Assembly: GCA_041752735.1 (NCBI GenBank)
Contig: JBGSVW010000013.1
Location: 1-41,072, forward strand
DNA: 41,072 nt
DNA from: UBA1422 sp041752735
GTDB lineage: Bacteria > Bacillota > Clostridia > Peptostreptococcales > Anaerovoracaceae
Direction: 5' to 3'
Part shown: positions 23,244-31,991 of the stretch, in pieces
Layout: each line of letters starts with the position of its first letter
Numbering within the stretch: the first letter of the stretch is position 1
Program-made: the position numbers and the translations under genes
Notes under the pieces: model-generated
The model's database searches: none
Seen by the model: only the letters and a program-made list of their open reading frames with translations
What the model was told of the DNA's origin: nothing

Positions 23244-23582
23244 TTACTGTTGACTTTCCCACGCTTCAATGAAAGCCGCCAATTCATCTTTCATGACCGG
23301 AATACGGGTACCGGTCGAGCCACAGTTCAGGCACAAATCATTTTTGAAACCCTGTTTGGTACATTTTTCGGGAACTTCCTGCGCGCAACCATAATTGCCG
23401 CATTTGGAGCATCGGAAGATTGGATTCTTGCATTTGTGTTCGTGCTTGATGCCATCGCACTCTGCTACTTTTGCTTTTTCTTCTTCTGTGAGTTCAATAT
23501 GGCGTTTCTGGTTCAGTTTACCGCCACGATGCCACAAATCGTTGTTGGGCAGTATTTCTTTTGTAAACTTTCTTGCTGGCAT
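23244..23582 (-). CDS. Cys-rich, probable zinc-binding protein of unknown function (112 aa)
   Basis: The protein starts MPARKFTKEILPNNDLWHRG. From about residue 42 it has eight Cys: one in AECDGIK, one in HKCKNP, RCSKCGNYGC, a KCTKQGF and CLNCG, with His 47-49. The CxxCGxxxC and CxxCG knuckles suggest two or more metal sites, as in a zinc ribbon. No known domain was recognised. GGAGGAG precedes the ATG. A perfect 8-bp palindrome lies between its extended -10 and the ribosome binding site, so it is probably a regulated single gene. Confidence 0.75.
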   Translation of the reverse strand: MPARKFTKEILPNNDLWHRGGKLNQKRHIELTEEEKAKVAECDGIKHEHKCKNPIFRCSKCGNYGCAQEVPEKCTKQGFKNDLCLNCGSTGTRIPVMKDELAAFIEAWESQQ

Positions 23583-23644
23583 ATTATATCTCCTCCTTCA
23601 TAACTGAGTAGTGATCAATATGAATTTGCCAATATTTTCATGTT

Positions 23645-23676
23645 ACATCCAAATTGGATGTGATTTCATTATACCA
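23645..23676 (-). promoter_or_regulatory. extended -10 promoter with perfect palindromic operator
   Basis: TGGTATAAT (23668-23676) lies on the minus strand. Six nt downstream is ACATCCAA-A-TTGGATGT (plus strand 23645-23661), a perfect inverted repeat of 8-bp arms. It overlaps the expected transcription start, the usual position of a repressor site. Confidence 0.7.
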
Positions 23677-23710
23677 CAAATGCAAAATCGCATCGTATCA
23701 AAAGTAATTA

Positions 23711-25570
23711 TTATTTGCTTCGGCAAATGTCCCACGCGCACATCTTGACAAATATCCCAGACAATTCAGGGTCAAACTGCTTGCCGGCATTTTCTAAGAT
23801 TTCATCCATCGCTTTTTCCGGAGTCATCGCTACCCGATACGGTCTGACGCTTGTCATGGCATCATAGGCGTCCGCAATGGCAATGATGCGTGCGCAGATA
23901 TCTATTTCCTTTCCGGCAATGCCACTGGGATAACCTGTACCGTCCCACCGTTCATGATGCTGCAAGATTGCTTTAGATAACTCTGCCATCTCCGGGCTAC
24001 AGTTTAAAATTCGAAAACCAATTTCCGGATGTTTCCGGATGTTAGACTGCTCTGCCTCAGATAAATTTCCAGGGTTTTCAAGCACTTCATCTGGAACAAT
24101 TATTTTTCCGATATCATGCATCAGCGCAGCGGTTCGGACCTTGTCAATTTGAGCGGAAGGCAATTTCAGTGATACCGCCAATCGGGTTGCAAGTTCACTA
24201 ACCCGCTTGGAATGCGCTTCCTCTCTTGAGTTTTTTTCGAACAGCGTATTGATGACGGTATTGATTGTGGCGCCTCGTACGCTTGGGCTATCAATCATCT
24301 TTTTTTTGTACATGTTATCTTCTGCACACTTGAGGACATCCGCAATGCGCTGGTCCTCAGACACTTTCGAATCCATTCCTATTGAAACGGATAAAATCCC
24401 CTTACTTGGCTGATTCTCTGAAATCTTCTGTTGAATTCTTCGAATAATGCTTTCAGCCAACTGGGCGTCAGTGTTTGGTAAAATGGCGATGAATTCATCT
24501 CCACCATATCGACATAGGATATCGTCAGCTCGGAAGCATTGTTTTAAAATTTCAGCAGTCTTACGAATTAGTTTGTCCCCTGCTTCATGTCCAAATGAAT
24601 CGTTGATAATCTTCAGCCCATTCACATCCCCCATCACCAATGTTAATGGCAATCTCCGGGGAGTATCCAACCTCTTCAATTCTTCTGTGTAAAATCGTCT
24701 GTTGTATAGTCCTGTTAATTGATCATGTAAACTAAGGTACTCGATTTCGGAGATGTGTTTTTTTTCATCAGTCACGTCACGAAAAACCAATACCACTCCT
24801 TCAATCTCTCCGTCTCCATTCCTGATGGGCGCTGCATTGTCAGTGATAGGCCTTTCGATGCCGTTTTTGGAAGTCAGAATGCTATGATTCATCAACTCCA
24901 CCATTTTACCTGTCTCTAGTACTCTTGACACCGGATCATACTGTGGTTCTCGTGTATTTTCATTCATTACGTTAAAAACAGTAAGAAAATCTTCCCCTTT
25001 GCCGCTATCTTCATCCCATCCGGTCAGGTTTTGAGCAACCTGGTTCATCATAGAAATGACACCCCATTTATCGGTGCAGATGACGCCCTCTCCAATTGAA
25101 TGCAGGGTTGTATGCAGCAGTTCTCGCTCATTTCGCATCTTTTGATTGGTATGCTCCAACTCTTTTTGTAGAGAGTATACTTTTAGTTGACTCTTAATCT
25201 GAAGCAACACTTCAGATTCATTGATGGGTTCAGTAAATAAATCAGCAGCACCTGCTTTTAACCCTTTAATTTTTTCGTCGATATTGTGTTTGGGTGAAAA
25301 AAACAGAACTGGAATGTTTGCAAGTTCAGCGTCGGCCTTTAGGCGTTTGCAAGTTTTAAATCCATCCTTGCCATCTATCTTTGTTTCCAACATAATCAAA
25401 TCCGGTTGATGTGCCTTGATTGAGGAAAGTATGTTTTCTCCGCTCTTCAAGTAAGCGACTCGAAACCCTTCCTCTTCAATCAAAATTTTCAGCCGATTGA
25501 ATTTATTTTCATCTTCCGTGATAATTAATAGTTCAGCATTTTTGTCTTCTGCCCAATTAGAACTTCCCAT
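23711..25570 (-). CDS. REC-PAS-GGDEF-HD-GYP cyclic-di-GMP protein
   Basis: The 619-aa protein has, in order: receiver (15-128), coiled helix, PAS (150-268), GGDEF (275-425) and HD-GYP (435-615). The GGDEF site is intact (RYGGDEF, 354-360) with an RxxD I-site RADD at 347-350. The HD-GYP has H485-D486 (MHDIGKI) and HHERWDGTGYP with GYP 546-548, so both synthesis and degradation of c-di-GMP are possible. The receiver has E62 where the phosphoacceptor Asp belongs (IMLETKIDG) but keeps K94 (FSPK). E at this position often mimics the phosphorylated state. No partner kinase gene is adjacent. GAGGAG precedes the ATG. Confidence 0.95.
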   Translation of the reverse strand: MGSSNWAEDKNAELLIITEDENKFNRLKILIEEEGFRVAYLKSGENILSSIKAHQPDLIMLETKIDGKDGFKTCKRLKADAELANIPVLFFSPKHNIDEKIKGLKAGAADLFTEPINESEVLLQIKSQLKVYSLQKELEHTNQKMRNERELLHTTLHSIGEGVICTDKWGVISMMNQVAQNLTGWDEDSGKGEDFLTVFNVMNENTREPQYDPVSRVLETGKMVELMNHSILTSKNGIERPITDNAAPIRNGDGEIEGVVLVFRDVTDEKKHISEIEYLSLHDQLTGLYNRRFYTEELKRLDTPRRLPLTLVMGDVNGLKIINDSFGHEAGDKLIRKTAEILKQCFRADDILCRYGGDEFIAILPNTDAQLAESIIRRIQQKISENQPSKGILSVSIGMDSKVSEDQRIADVLKCAEDNMYKKKMIDSPSVRGATINTVINTLFEKNSREEAHSKRVSELATRLAVSLKLPSAQIDKVRTAALMHDIGKIIVPDEVLENPGNLSEAEQSNIRKHPEIGFRILNCSPEMAELSKAILQHHERWDGTGYPSGIAGKEIDICARIIAIADAYDAMTSVRPYRVAMTPEKAMDEILENAGKQFDPELSGIFVKMCAWDICRSK

Positions 25571-25624
25571 CTGTTCTCCTCATCGTGACGACTGTAACCG
25601 CTGTATTAAACACTTTGTATTTAT

Positions 25625-25660
25625 AACAATAAAAGCAGAGCAATGAAATTCGCTCTGCTT
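25625..25660 (-). terminator. terminator-like hairpin in the leader of the GGDEF/HD-GYP gene
   Basis: AAGCAGAGC and GCTCTGCTT form a perfect 9-bp stem with a 10-nt loop, followed on the minus strand by TTATTG. It is 55 nt upstream of the GGDEF/HD-GYP ATG. A small frame MEIGSWKKPLK just before it has an AGGG site. It could be a second terminator of the ABC operon or an attenuator. Confidence 0.55.
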
Positions 25661-25777
25661 CTATTTTAATGGTTTTTTCCAACTCCCAATTTCCATATTC
25701 GCCCTCTTTTATTAATTTTACTCTTTTCAAATTAGAATGGCAATACAAATATACTCTTGTATCCACTTAAACAATAG

Positions 25778-25817
25778 TAAAAAAGAGCGCATTCAATTTT
25801 GAATTGATGCACTCTTT
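25778..25817 (-). terminator. intrinsic terminator of the methyltransferase/ABC operon
   Basis: A long imperfect stem (AAAGAGTGCATCAATT with its complement) on the minus strand is followed by TTTTTT. It starts 23 nt after the last ABC stop codon. Confidence 0.8.
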
Positions 25818-25839
25818 TTGTTCAACATACGAAATGGAT

Positions 25840-28299
25840 TTAGTTCACATCTGTTCTAGCCAGTATCGCCGCTGGTGTCTTTCTCATTGTACTGAAAACA
25901 GGCAATAGCCCAATCACAAGATTAAATATGAATATCACAATCAGGCCGGTGGCAAATACCCGAGGATTCATTAAATACATATCCTCTAAGTATTTTATAT
26001 TAGCCAATCTGCTGACAATATAGGACATAAAGATATAACCGGACAATGATGCAGTCAATGTGATGGCGATGATTTCGCCCATAAATATTTTGTATATATC
26101 ACTTTTCTTCACACCAATGGCCCGAAGTGTTCCAATCTCTTTGATTCTGGAGAGAAAGGATGCTCGAATGATCAAGAAGATTTCCACCAAGGAGATAAGG
26201 ATGATAATCCCTGCCATAATCACTGATGACTTAATTCTTGACCAGATGCTATCTTTATACTTGTCTCTATCGTACTCATATATGTCGATAATGTTCAGGC
26301 CTTTTTCTTCGAAGGCACTGATGGTTTCTTGCTTTTCAGTGGGCATCACGGTAATGTTGCTACTTTTATAGATTAAATTGTATTTGATGGTCTCCTCTGT
26401 AACCAATTTATAGTCTGTTGCAACTTTTGTTGAATAGTATCCCACAACCAACAATTTTTTACCGTTGACTTTTGTACTGATTTCTTTGTTTAGTGGCATT
26501 TCCCCTGAATAGGTTTCGTTCACTACCACTTCGTAAGCGGCCTTGGGCAGTCGTCCCTTTTTAAGGGTTATTTCTTGGGTCATCAACGCAACATCCACAA
26601 GCGTTATCCCCTGTTCCCCCTCGGTCGGGGTTGAAACTTCACCCTCCATGATGCCATAATCCACTTCCCCTTCTTTCTTATTCGCAAGAAGATTGATAAA
26701 TAAGGTTCTGTCGGTATAGATGCTTGGGCTTTGAAGGTCTGATACGCCAACGATTGTAAAATTCGGCATATAATTTACTTTTAGCACTCCCCCAATCAGT
26801 TCCTGGGGTTCCCCAATGCCCGCTTCTTTGATGGCGCCTCCCGAGTTAAGCATTTGATCCAGTATGAGTCGGTCAATAACGACTTCGTATTTATTTTCCG
26901 GCAGCCGTCCAACCACTAAGTCTTCTTTTTTCAAGGTTGCATAGTCCGATAAAGAACCGGCAATTGTGCTGGAATAATTGCTGGTCTGCCAATATTCATC
27001 GTGGTTTAAGGCGAAAGAAATTTTACCATTACCCGGCAACAAATAGTCCACCGTTTTTTCTTGTTCATAAGCCAAATAATCCTGTACCGCCACTGTCTTG
27101 GTTCTAATCCTTAAATAATCCTGATTGTCTCCGACAAACTTGGCGTCTTCGATGTTAGTAATGCCAAATATGTTGCTTGTGGCATAGGCGATAAAGACCG
27201 CTGAAATGAAGAATCCAACTAACAGAAGTTTTCGGAGAATATGATATTCCCGAATGGTTTTTAGCCCATCTAAAATGGATCGACCCAACCCGGTGATTGA
27301 AGCGTGCTTGCCATTGGTATGGTTAGACAGTTTCGTGCTGTCAAACCTATGCTTCTCATATTCCTCCCGGGTCATTTCTCGGTAATGATCGTCAATCACT
27401 TCTATGGGGGAATGCTCATCTACGATTTCTATATGTTTATTTGGATTTGTGCATACCAAATAGATGTTGTCATTTCTTGCAATAATTTGCAGGTCGATTT
27501 TGTCCGGGCTCTCACCATACAGGTTGATATTGTATGAGCCGGCATCTATTGGCTTTTCGTTTTTTATATCTTTTAGGTAAATTCGGTTATCAAGCCGATA
27601 ATCCAAATCTTCCTTTTGGTGGTTATCATCATCGGTCACAATGCTTCCGTCTTTAAGTTTTATAATCCTGTCAGCGAAGAACTTAGCCAATTTCTCTTCA
27701 TGGGTAACCAATATGACAAGCTTCTCTTGAGAAATGATTTTGATGATATTCATGACCTCTAGAGTGTTTTTGCTGTCAAGATTGCCCGTTGGCTCGTCTG
27801 CGATGATAATGGAAGGGTTCTTAACGATGGCCCTGGCGATGGCCACCCGCTGGCGCTCTCCGCCGGAAAGCATATTGGCGAAACGATTTCGATAGCGGAA
27901 CATGTCCACCAAATCCAGTGCATACTCAACCTTTTGCTTGATTTCTTCTTTGTCTTTCATGCCAATCATCTTAAGGACAATTGCCACATTATCAAAAACC
28001 GAGCTGGTTTCAATCAAATTGTAGTTTTGAAAAATATACCCGATGTTCGCATTTCTGATCTTGTCGATTTTGCCTGCGGTTCTTCCGGTAATTCGATCGT
28101 TGTTAATAAAGATATGACCTTTGTTGATTGTGTCCAGTCCGCCAATGGCATTGAGCAACGTTGTTTTCCCGCAGCCGGAAGGCCCTAGCAACGCAACCAA
28201 ACCTTTTTCCGGAAAAGCCAAGGTTGTATCGTTGATGACATGTATTTCATTTCGTTTTCTTCTATTGAAATATTTGTTTACGTTTATTAACCTTATCAT
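25840..28299 (-). CDS. ABC transporter, fused ATPase-FtsX permease (second of tandem pair)
   Basis: The 819-aa protein has an N-terminal ATPase (GPSGCGKT at 39-46, MLSGGERQRV, IADEPTG, THEEKL), a linker of about 120 residues, then one membrane helix (LLLVGFFISAVFIAYA), a large extracytoplasmic region and three C-terminal FtsX helices with SRIKEIGTLRAIGVKKSDI. It starts one base after the stop of the other ABC gene, so the two are translated together and may form a heterodimer. A longer N-terminus is possible but lies inside the upstream gene; the ATG has AGGAGG. Likely exporter of a peptide or lipid, unproven. Confidence 0.88.
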   Translation of the reverse strand: MIRLINVNKYFNRRKRNEIHVINDTTLAFPEKGLVALLGPSGCGKTTLLNAIGGLDTINKGHIFINNDRITGRTAGKIDKIRNANIGYIFQNYNLIETSSVFDNVAIVLKMIGMKDKEEIKQKVEYALDLVDMFRYRNRFANMLSGGERQRVAIARAIVKNPSIIIADEPTGNLDSKNTLEVMNIIKIISQEKLVILVTHEEKLAKFFADRIIKLKDGSIVTDDDNHQKEDLDYRLDNRIYLKDIKNEKPIDAGSYNINLYGESPDKIDLQIIARNDNIYLVCTNPNKHIEIVDEHSPIEVIDDHYREMTREEYEKHRFDSTKLSNHTNGKHASITGLGRSILDGLKTIREYHILRKLLLVGFFISAVFIAYATSNIFGITNIEDAKFVGDNQDYLRIRTKTVAVQDYLAYEQEKTVDYLLPGNGKISFALNHDEYWQTSNYSSTIAGSLSDYATLKKEDLVVGRLPENKYEVVIDRLILDQMLNSGGAIKEAGIGEPQELIGGVLKVNYMPNFTIVGVSDLQSPSIYTDRTLFINLLANKKEGEVDYGIMEGEVSTPTEGEQGITLVDVALMTQEITLKKGRLPKAAYEVVVNETYSGEMPLNKEISTKVNGKKLLVVGYYSTKVATDYKLVTEETIKYNLIYKSSNITVMPTEKQETISAFEEKGLNIIDIYEYDRDKYKDSIWSRIKSSVIMAGIIILISLVEIFLIIRASFLSRIKEIGTLRAIGVKKSDIYKIFMGEIIAITLTASLSGYIFMSYIVSRLANIKYLEDMYLMNPRVFATGLIVIFIFNLVIGLLPVFSTMRKTPAAILARTDVN

Positions 28300-28300
28300 C

Positions 28301-30502
28301 TTATGCCTCCTCTCTGAATGTAACCATGGCAGATTTCTTGAATAGTCTTCGTGCAAATCTTCTAGAAAGCAAGAAAGCCATAAATAAGAGTACTGCATAT
28401 AAAATGATGTAATCGCTTGCGGTCAAATACTGTATCAGCGACTTGACGTATTCGGTGTGAATGATTTGTTGGCTCACAAGGGCAAAGAATCCCAAAACAA
28501 GGCCGTATGCAATGGTAACCACCGTGAACAGTTCAATATCCAAAATCTGTTTTGTATTCTCCTTGTCAAGACCTAAAATCCGTAGAATGGTGAAATAAGT
28601 TCCCCTGGATTTCAATATGAGCCGAGTTACAAAATAGGCAACAAAGAAGATGCCAATCACAAAGATAATAAGCAAGGGAATCTGGACAATTTGGATGATT
28701 TCGCTTCCACCGAAATCCTGCAAATAGTTTTTCAACACCAATGTTTTGAAGCCCAGCGCTTCAATTTCAGTGGCGGTATTTTCTACTTGTTTGAGATCCG
28801 TGACGTAAATACTACTCTGATAACTACCTTGCCCAAACAAGACAGAATAGTCTTCCGGGTTGATATATATTTCCATACTATGATCTTCAAACTTCTCAAG
28901 GCCGGTCACGCGTTGAAAGTTGTTTTTGTTGAAGCGTGCGGTTATTTTTGGTTGCAAGCTACTTGTAAAGTAGATATTCTTGGCCTCGATTGTAATGACC
29001 TGTCGAAGGCTATTGCCGTTTTTGTAGAAATTATTCACTTCTTCCGGGACAAACACTTCACCCTTCGGCACCTTTGTATTGGACACAATACGGTACTCGT
29101 AGTTTCCATCAAATGTCCGGTTATTGATAATGACTTTTAATTCGCTATAATTTCGATAGGTTGTTTCTGTGATTTCTTTCATCAAATCATCGGCAAGATA
29201 GATTTCGCTCACTACAAATCCGTTGGTATACTCTTTATTTTTAATTCCAACAATTTTAACAGTGAACGTCTTTTCGCCATTGTTTGAATACATTTTATAT
29301 TCCAGATTCAATAGATTTTTTGGGTCATTGCCCTGGAACATATCGTCTATGTTTCCAACCACAAGGATTTCGTCTTTTGCTTCAGGTAATCTACCTAAAT
29401 CAACTGTCCCATCAAAACTAGCTGCGCTCTTTGGAAATCCGTTGATGTATGCCTTCTGGCTCTCAATGTATAGGTTGGTGTCAGTCACCACATCATTATC
29501 TTGAATGTATTTGACATTATCCAATGCTTCAAGTTTCTTGAAGTCAGCCTCTGTCATGTTGCTATTGTCAGTTTTTTTAACTACAATTCTATCATCCGAA
29601 AAGTTTTGGAAAAATTGATTATAACCGTATCGGGTTTGCTCGTCATCTTGATTCTTAAAACCGGTATAGGCACTGGTTGTTGAGAGGGAAACAAAAATAA
29701 AAACAAGAAGCAGGAGTAAAAACTTGGACACAATATTAAATGAATTCCGAATGCCCAATCTCAGTCGGCTACTGGGTGTAATTTTTTTGGATTTCAGTTG
29801 GTGATCCATCTTTATTTTTTGAAATGGCTTCACTAGTCGATCTTCTACAATTTTACCGTCGCTCATTTTAACAATTCGTGTTGCATGTCCGGTAAACTGC
29901 TCAGCATTGTGAGTCACAACAACAACAAGTTTTTCTGCAGAGATTTCTTTCAGAAGATCTACCACACCTTTTGCTGATGCGCTGTCAAGATTACCTGTGG
30001 GTTCGTCCGCCACAATGATTGGCGTTTCCTTTGCCAAGGCTCTGGCTATTGCTACCCGTTGCTTTTGTCCTCCCGAAAGTTTGGAGCATTTCGTATTGGT
30101 TTGTTCCTGCAATCCTACTTTTTCAATAATGGAAAGCACTTTCTCTTTGATGTCTTTTTTGCGGCTCCCGTTGACTAAAAGTGGCAACTCGATGTTTTGG
30201 TATACGGTATAGCTGTTTATCAGATTGAACGACTGAAAGATATTGCCAATATATATTTTTCGGTATTCCTCAAACTCGGCTGCGGAGTAATGACTGGTTT
30301 CTTTTTCATCGATATACATTTCCCCTTCTTCATAACCGTCAAGTCCGGATATGACATTTAACAAGGTTGTCTTACCACTGCCGGATTCCCCCGTGATTAC
30401 AACAAATTCACCCTGGGTCAATTCGAGACTAACTTTCGAAAAACCGCTGGTGATCATTCCATTGCTGTAATAAAACTTAGATACGTTTTTTAGTTTAATC
30501 AT
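28301..30502 (-). CDS. ABC transporter, fused ATPase-FtsX permease (first of tandem pair)
   Basis: The 733-aa protein has the same plan as its downstream partner: ATPase with GESGSGKT at 38-45, KLSGGQKQRV, VADEPTGNLDS and THNAEQ, then membrane helix LLLLLVFIFVSLSTT, an extracytoplasmic domain and three C-terminal FtsX helices (LLIIFVIGIFFVAYFVTR, ending near LFMAFLLSRR). It lacks a sensor kinase neighbour, unlike BceAB-type modules. A methyltransferase gene is 46 nt upstream in the same direction. Paired fused exporters are found with lantibiotic and peptide self-protection; substrate here is unknown. Confidence 0.88.
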   Translation of the reverse strand: MIKLKNVSKFYYSNGMITSGFSKVSLELTQGEFVVITGESGSGKTTLLNVISGLDGYEEGEMYIDEKETSHYSAAEFEEYRKIYIGNIFQSFNLINSYTVYQNIELPLLVNGSRKKDIKEKVLSIIEKVGLQEQTNTKCSKLSGGQKQRVAIARALAKETPIIVADEPTGNLDSASAKGVVDLLKEISAEKLVVVVTHNAEQFTGHATRIVKMSDGKIVEDRLVKPFQKIKMDHQLKSKKITPSSRLRLGIRNSFNIVSKFLLLLLVFIFVSLSTTSAYTGFKNQDDEQTRYGYNQFFQNFSDDRIVVKKTDNSNMTEADFKKLEALDNVKYIQDNDVVTDTNLYIESQKAYINGFPKSAASFDGTVDLGRLPEAKDEILVVGNIDDMFQGNDPKNLLNLEYKMYSNNGEKTFTVKIVGIKNKEYTNGFVVSEIYLADDLMKEITETTYRNYSELKVIINNRTFDGNYEYRIVSNTKVPKGEVFVPEEVNNFYKNGNSLRQVITIEAKNIYFTSSLQPKITARFNKNNFQRVTGLEKFEDHSMEIYINPEDYSVLFGQGSYQSSIYVTDLKQVENTATEIEALGFKTLVLKNYLQDFGGSEIIQIVQIPLLIIFVIGIFFVAYFVTRLILKSRGTYFTILRILGLDKENTKQILDIELFTVVTIAYGLVLGFFALVSQQIIHTEYVKSLIQYLTASDYIILYAVLLFMAFLLSRRFARRLFKKSAMVTFREEA

Positions 30503-30548
30503 GCCTTTCCCTTTCTCTGTGCCACTGCCGGCTTGCGCTGATATCTTG

Positions 30549-31310
30549 CTACCTTTCGGCTACGATAAGCATTTCATAGTCTTCCGTTGTGAGTGCATCT
30601 TCTCTTGCGAAAGCACCCAACTTTGCCCCAAATATTTCAATTTTTGTGAATCCCAAGGATTTCAGTAACCATGTGATTTCGCTTGGGACATAATATCGCT
30701 CGTTGCAATCCAGCTGATGATGGGTTTCATCATCATCTATAAATGTTGTAATATTATGATCTCTAAATGTCATTAGATTGAATCCCTGGCTATTATAATC
30801 TGCACCTTCATGGTTTAATGCAGCGTGAAAATCATTGATGGAGTGATAAAGTGGAAACAAGCCGTTTAAGGTTGTAAAAATAAATTTTGCCTTATCTTTT
30901 AGGGATTTTGAAACGCTCTTTAAAATTTCATAATTCATTTCATCCGTTTCCATCAACGGGAACCCGCCTTCACAAAGCATAATCGCCACATCAAATTTCT
31001 TTTCAAATGGTAGACTTCTGGCATCCTGCTGTTGGAAATCTAGCTGGAGTTGATTGCTTTTGGCTTTTTCTCTTGCTCTTCTAATTTGTGCTTCGGAAAG
31101 ATCAATTCCTACAATAGGATATCCCCTTTTTGCCAGTTCAATGGAGTGTCTGCCTGTTCCACAGCCAACGTCAATGATATACAAATTTTTGTCATAATTC
31201 AACTCTTTCTCAATGAAGTCGCATTCGCCCAGCGTTCCTTGCGTGAACACTTCTTCGTCATATTTTCGACTATAGTTTCTAAAAAGTTTTTCATACCACT
31301 GATTCATCAT
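30549..31310 (-). CDS. class I SAM-dependent methyltransferase
   Basis: The 253-aa protein has motif I DVGCGTGRH at 47-55, IVGIDLSE (motif II) and DFQQQDARSLPFEKKFDVAIML (motifs III-IV), typical of UbiE/Methyltransf_11/25 enzymes. A C-terminal variable part (180-253) has ERYYVPSEITWLLKSLGF. It precedes the two ABC exporters by 46 nt on the same strand and probably shares their transcript. The first two codons are both ATG; either can be the start after GAGG. Acceptor substrate unknown. Confidence 0.92.
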   Translation of the reverse strand: MMNQWYEKLFRNYSRKYDEEVFTQGTLGECDFIEKELNYDKNLYIIDVGCGTGRHSIELAKRGYPIVGIDLSEAQIRRAREKAKSNQLQLDFQQQDARSLPFEKKFDVAIMLCEGGFPLMETDEMNYEILKSVSKSLKDKAKFIFTTLNGLFPLYHSINDFHAALNHEGADYNSQGFNLMTFRDHNITTFIDDDETHHQLDCNERYYVPSEITWLLKSLGFTKIEIFGAKLGAFAREDALTTEDYEMLIVAER

Positions 31311-31348
31311 TGTACCTCACTTTGTTATCCCCGATAGATATAGCGAAA

Positions 31349-31377
31349 GCCTCGTCCGGCAAACGGCCGAACGAGGC
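31349..31377. terminator. GC-rich hairpin downstream of the universal stress protein gene
   Basis: GCCTCGTCCGGC and GCCGAACGAGGC pair with one mismatch around a 5-nt loop. On the minus strand only TTTCGC follows; on plus the T tract begins after 14 nt. It probably terminates the usp transcript, and may work weakly. Confidence 0.55.
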
Positions 31378-31432
31378 CTCAGCGAAACTTGCTTTTTATC
31401 ATTGTCTGCCTGTCATGGGAATGCATATGATT

Positions 31433-31864
31433 CTATTTGATTACGAGAACAGGCTTGTCAACATGGTGTAATACTCTTGTTGTAACACTTCCTGTCATGA
31501 GTCGATTTTTTAGGGCGCCTAGTCCATGGGAACCCATCACAATGAAGTCAATGTCATGTTCGTGAGCATAGTTCACGATGATGTCTGATATGTTTCCATG
31601 TTGGCTAACCGTTTCAATCGAGTTACTCATTCCATCGAATTGCTTCTTTGCTTCTGCCAGTATTTCCTCACTAAAGTCAGGAATCTCGTCAGGCACGATG
31701 GGCATATACAGATAGTTGCCCCTTCCGGCAATCCTTGTCATTTCAATAGGAACGACATTGAGAATGGTCACTTTTGAATCAAATGCTTTCGCCATTTCTT
31801 TTCCGGCTTCAATGGCTTTAATGGAATAATCCGAACCATCCACCGGGATCAAAATATGTTTCAT
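31433..31864 (-). CDS. universal stress protein UspA family
   Basis: The 143-aa protein begins with HILIPVDGSDYSIKAIE and ends with the nucleotide-binding motif GSHGLGALKNRLMTGSVTTRVL (G-2x-G-9x-G-S/T), so it is of the ATP-binding type. UspA proteins respond to starvation, redox or membrane stress and act in the cytoplasm. It is a single gene with GGAGGTG before its ATG and a sigma-A-like promoter about 45 nt upstream. Confidence 0.96.
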   Translation of the reverse strand: MKHILIPVDGSDYSIKAIEAGKEMAKAFDSKVTILNVVPIEMTRIAGRGNYLYMPIVPDEIPDFSEEILAEAKKQFDGMSNSIETVSQHGNISDIIVNYAHEHDIDFIVMGSHGLGALKNRLMTGSVTTRVLHHVDKPVLVIK

Positions 31865-31905
31865 ACTAACACCTCCTTTTTTGTGGAACTGCTAATTTCA
31901 ACTAC

Positions 31906-31933
31906 AGTATACTACTATTTTTAAATTTTTCAA
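31906..31933 (-). promoter_or_regulatory. sigma-A promoter of the usp gene
   Basis: TTGAAA (31928-31933) and TATACT (31906-31911) on the minus strand are 16 bp apart, 40 nt before the ATG. Confidence 0.6.
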
Positions 31934-31991
31934 TCTTGGTTCTTTATCCCATTTTAGAGGATACTTCATAGACAGAGTTCCTAGATACACT

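Noticed and set aside
25681..25696. 16-bp identity (AACTCCCAATTTCCAT) with 32825-32840
   Set aside because: In a 41-kb window one such 16-mer match is expected by chance at a rate not far below one, and the flanks differ.
25557..25766. 69-aa open frame upstream of the GGDEF/HD-GYP gene
   Set aside because: It runs through a strong terminator-like hairpin and the ribosome binding site of the next gene, and its sequence is not protein-like.
25840..30502. BceAB-type bacitracin resistance module
   Set aside because: BceAB has separate ATPase and ten-helix permease with a BceRS pair; here ATPase and a four-helix FtsX permease are fused and no two-component genes adjoin.
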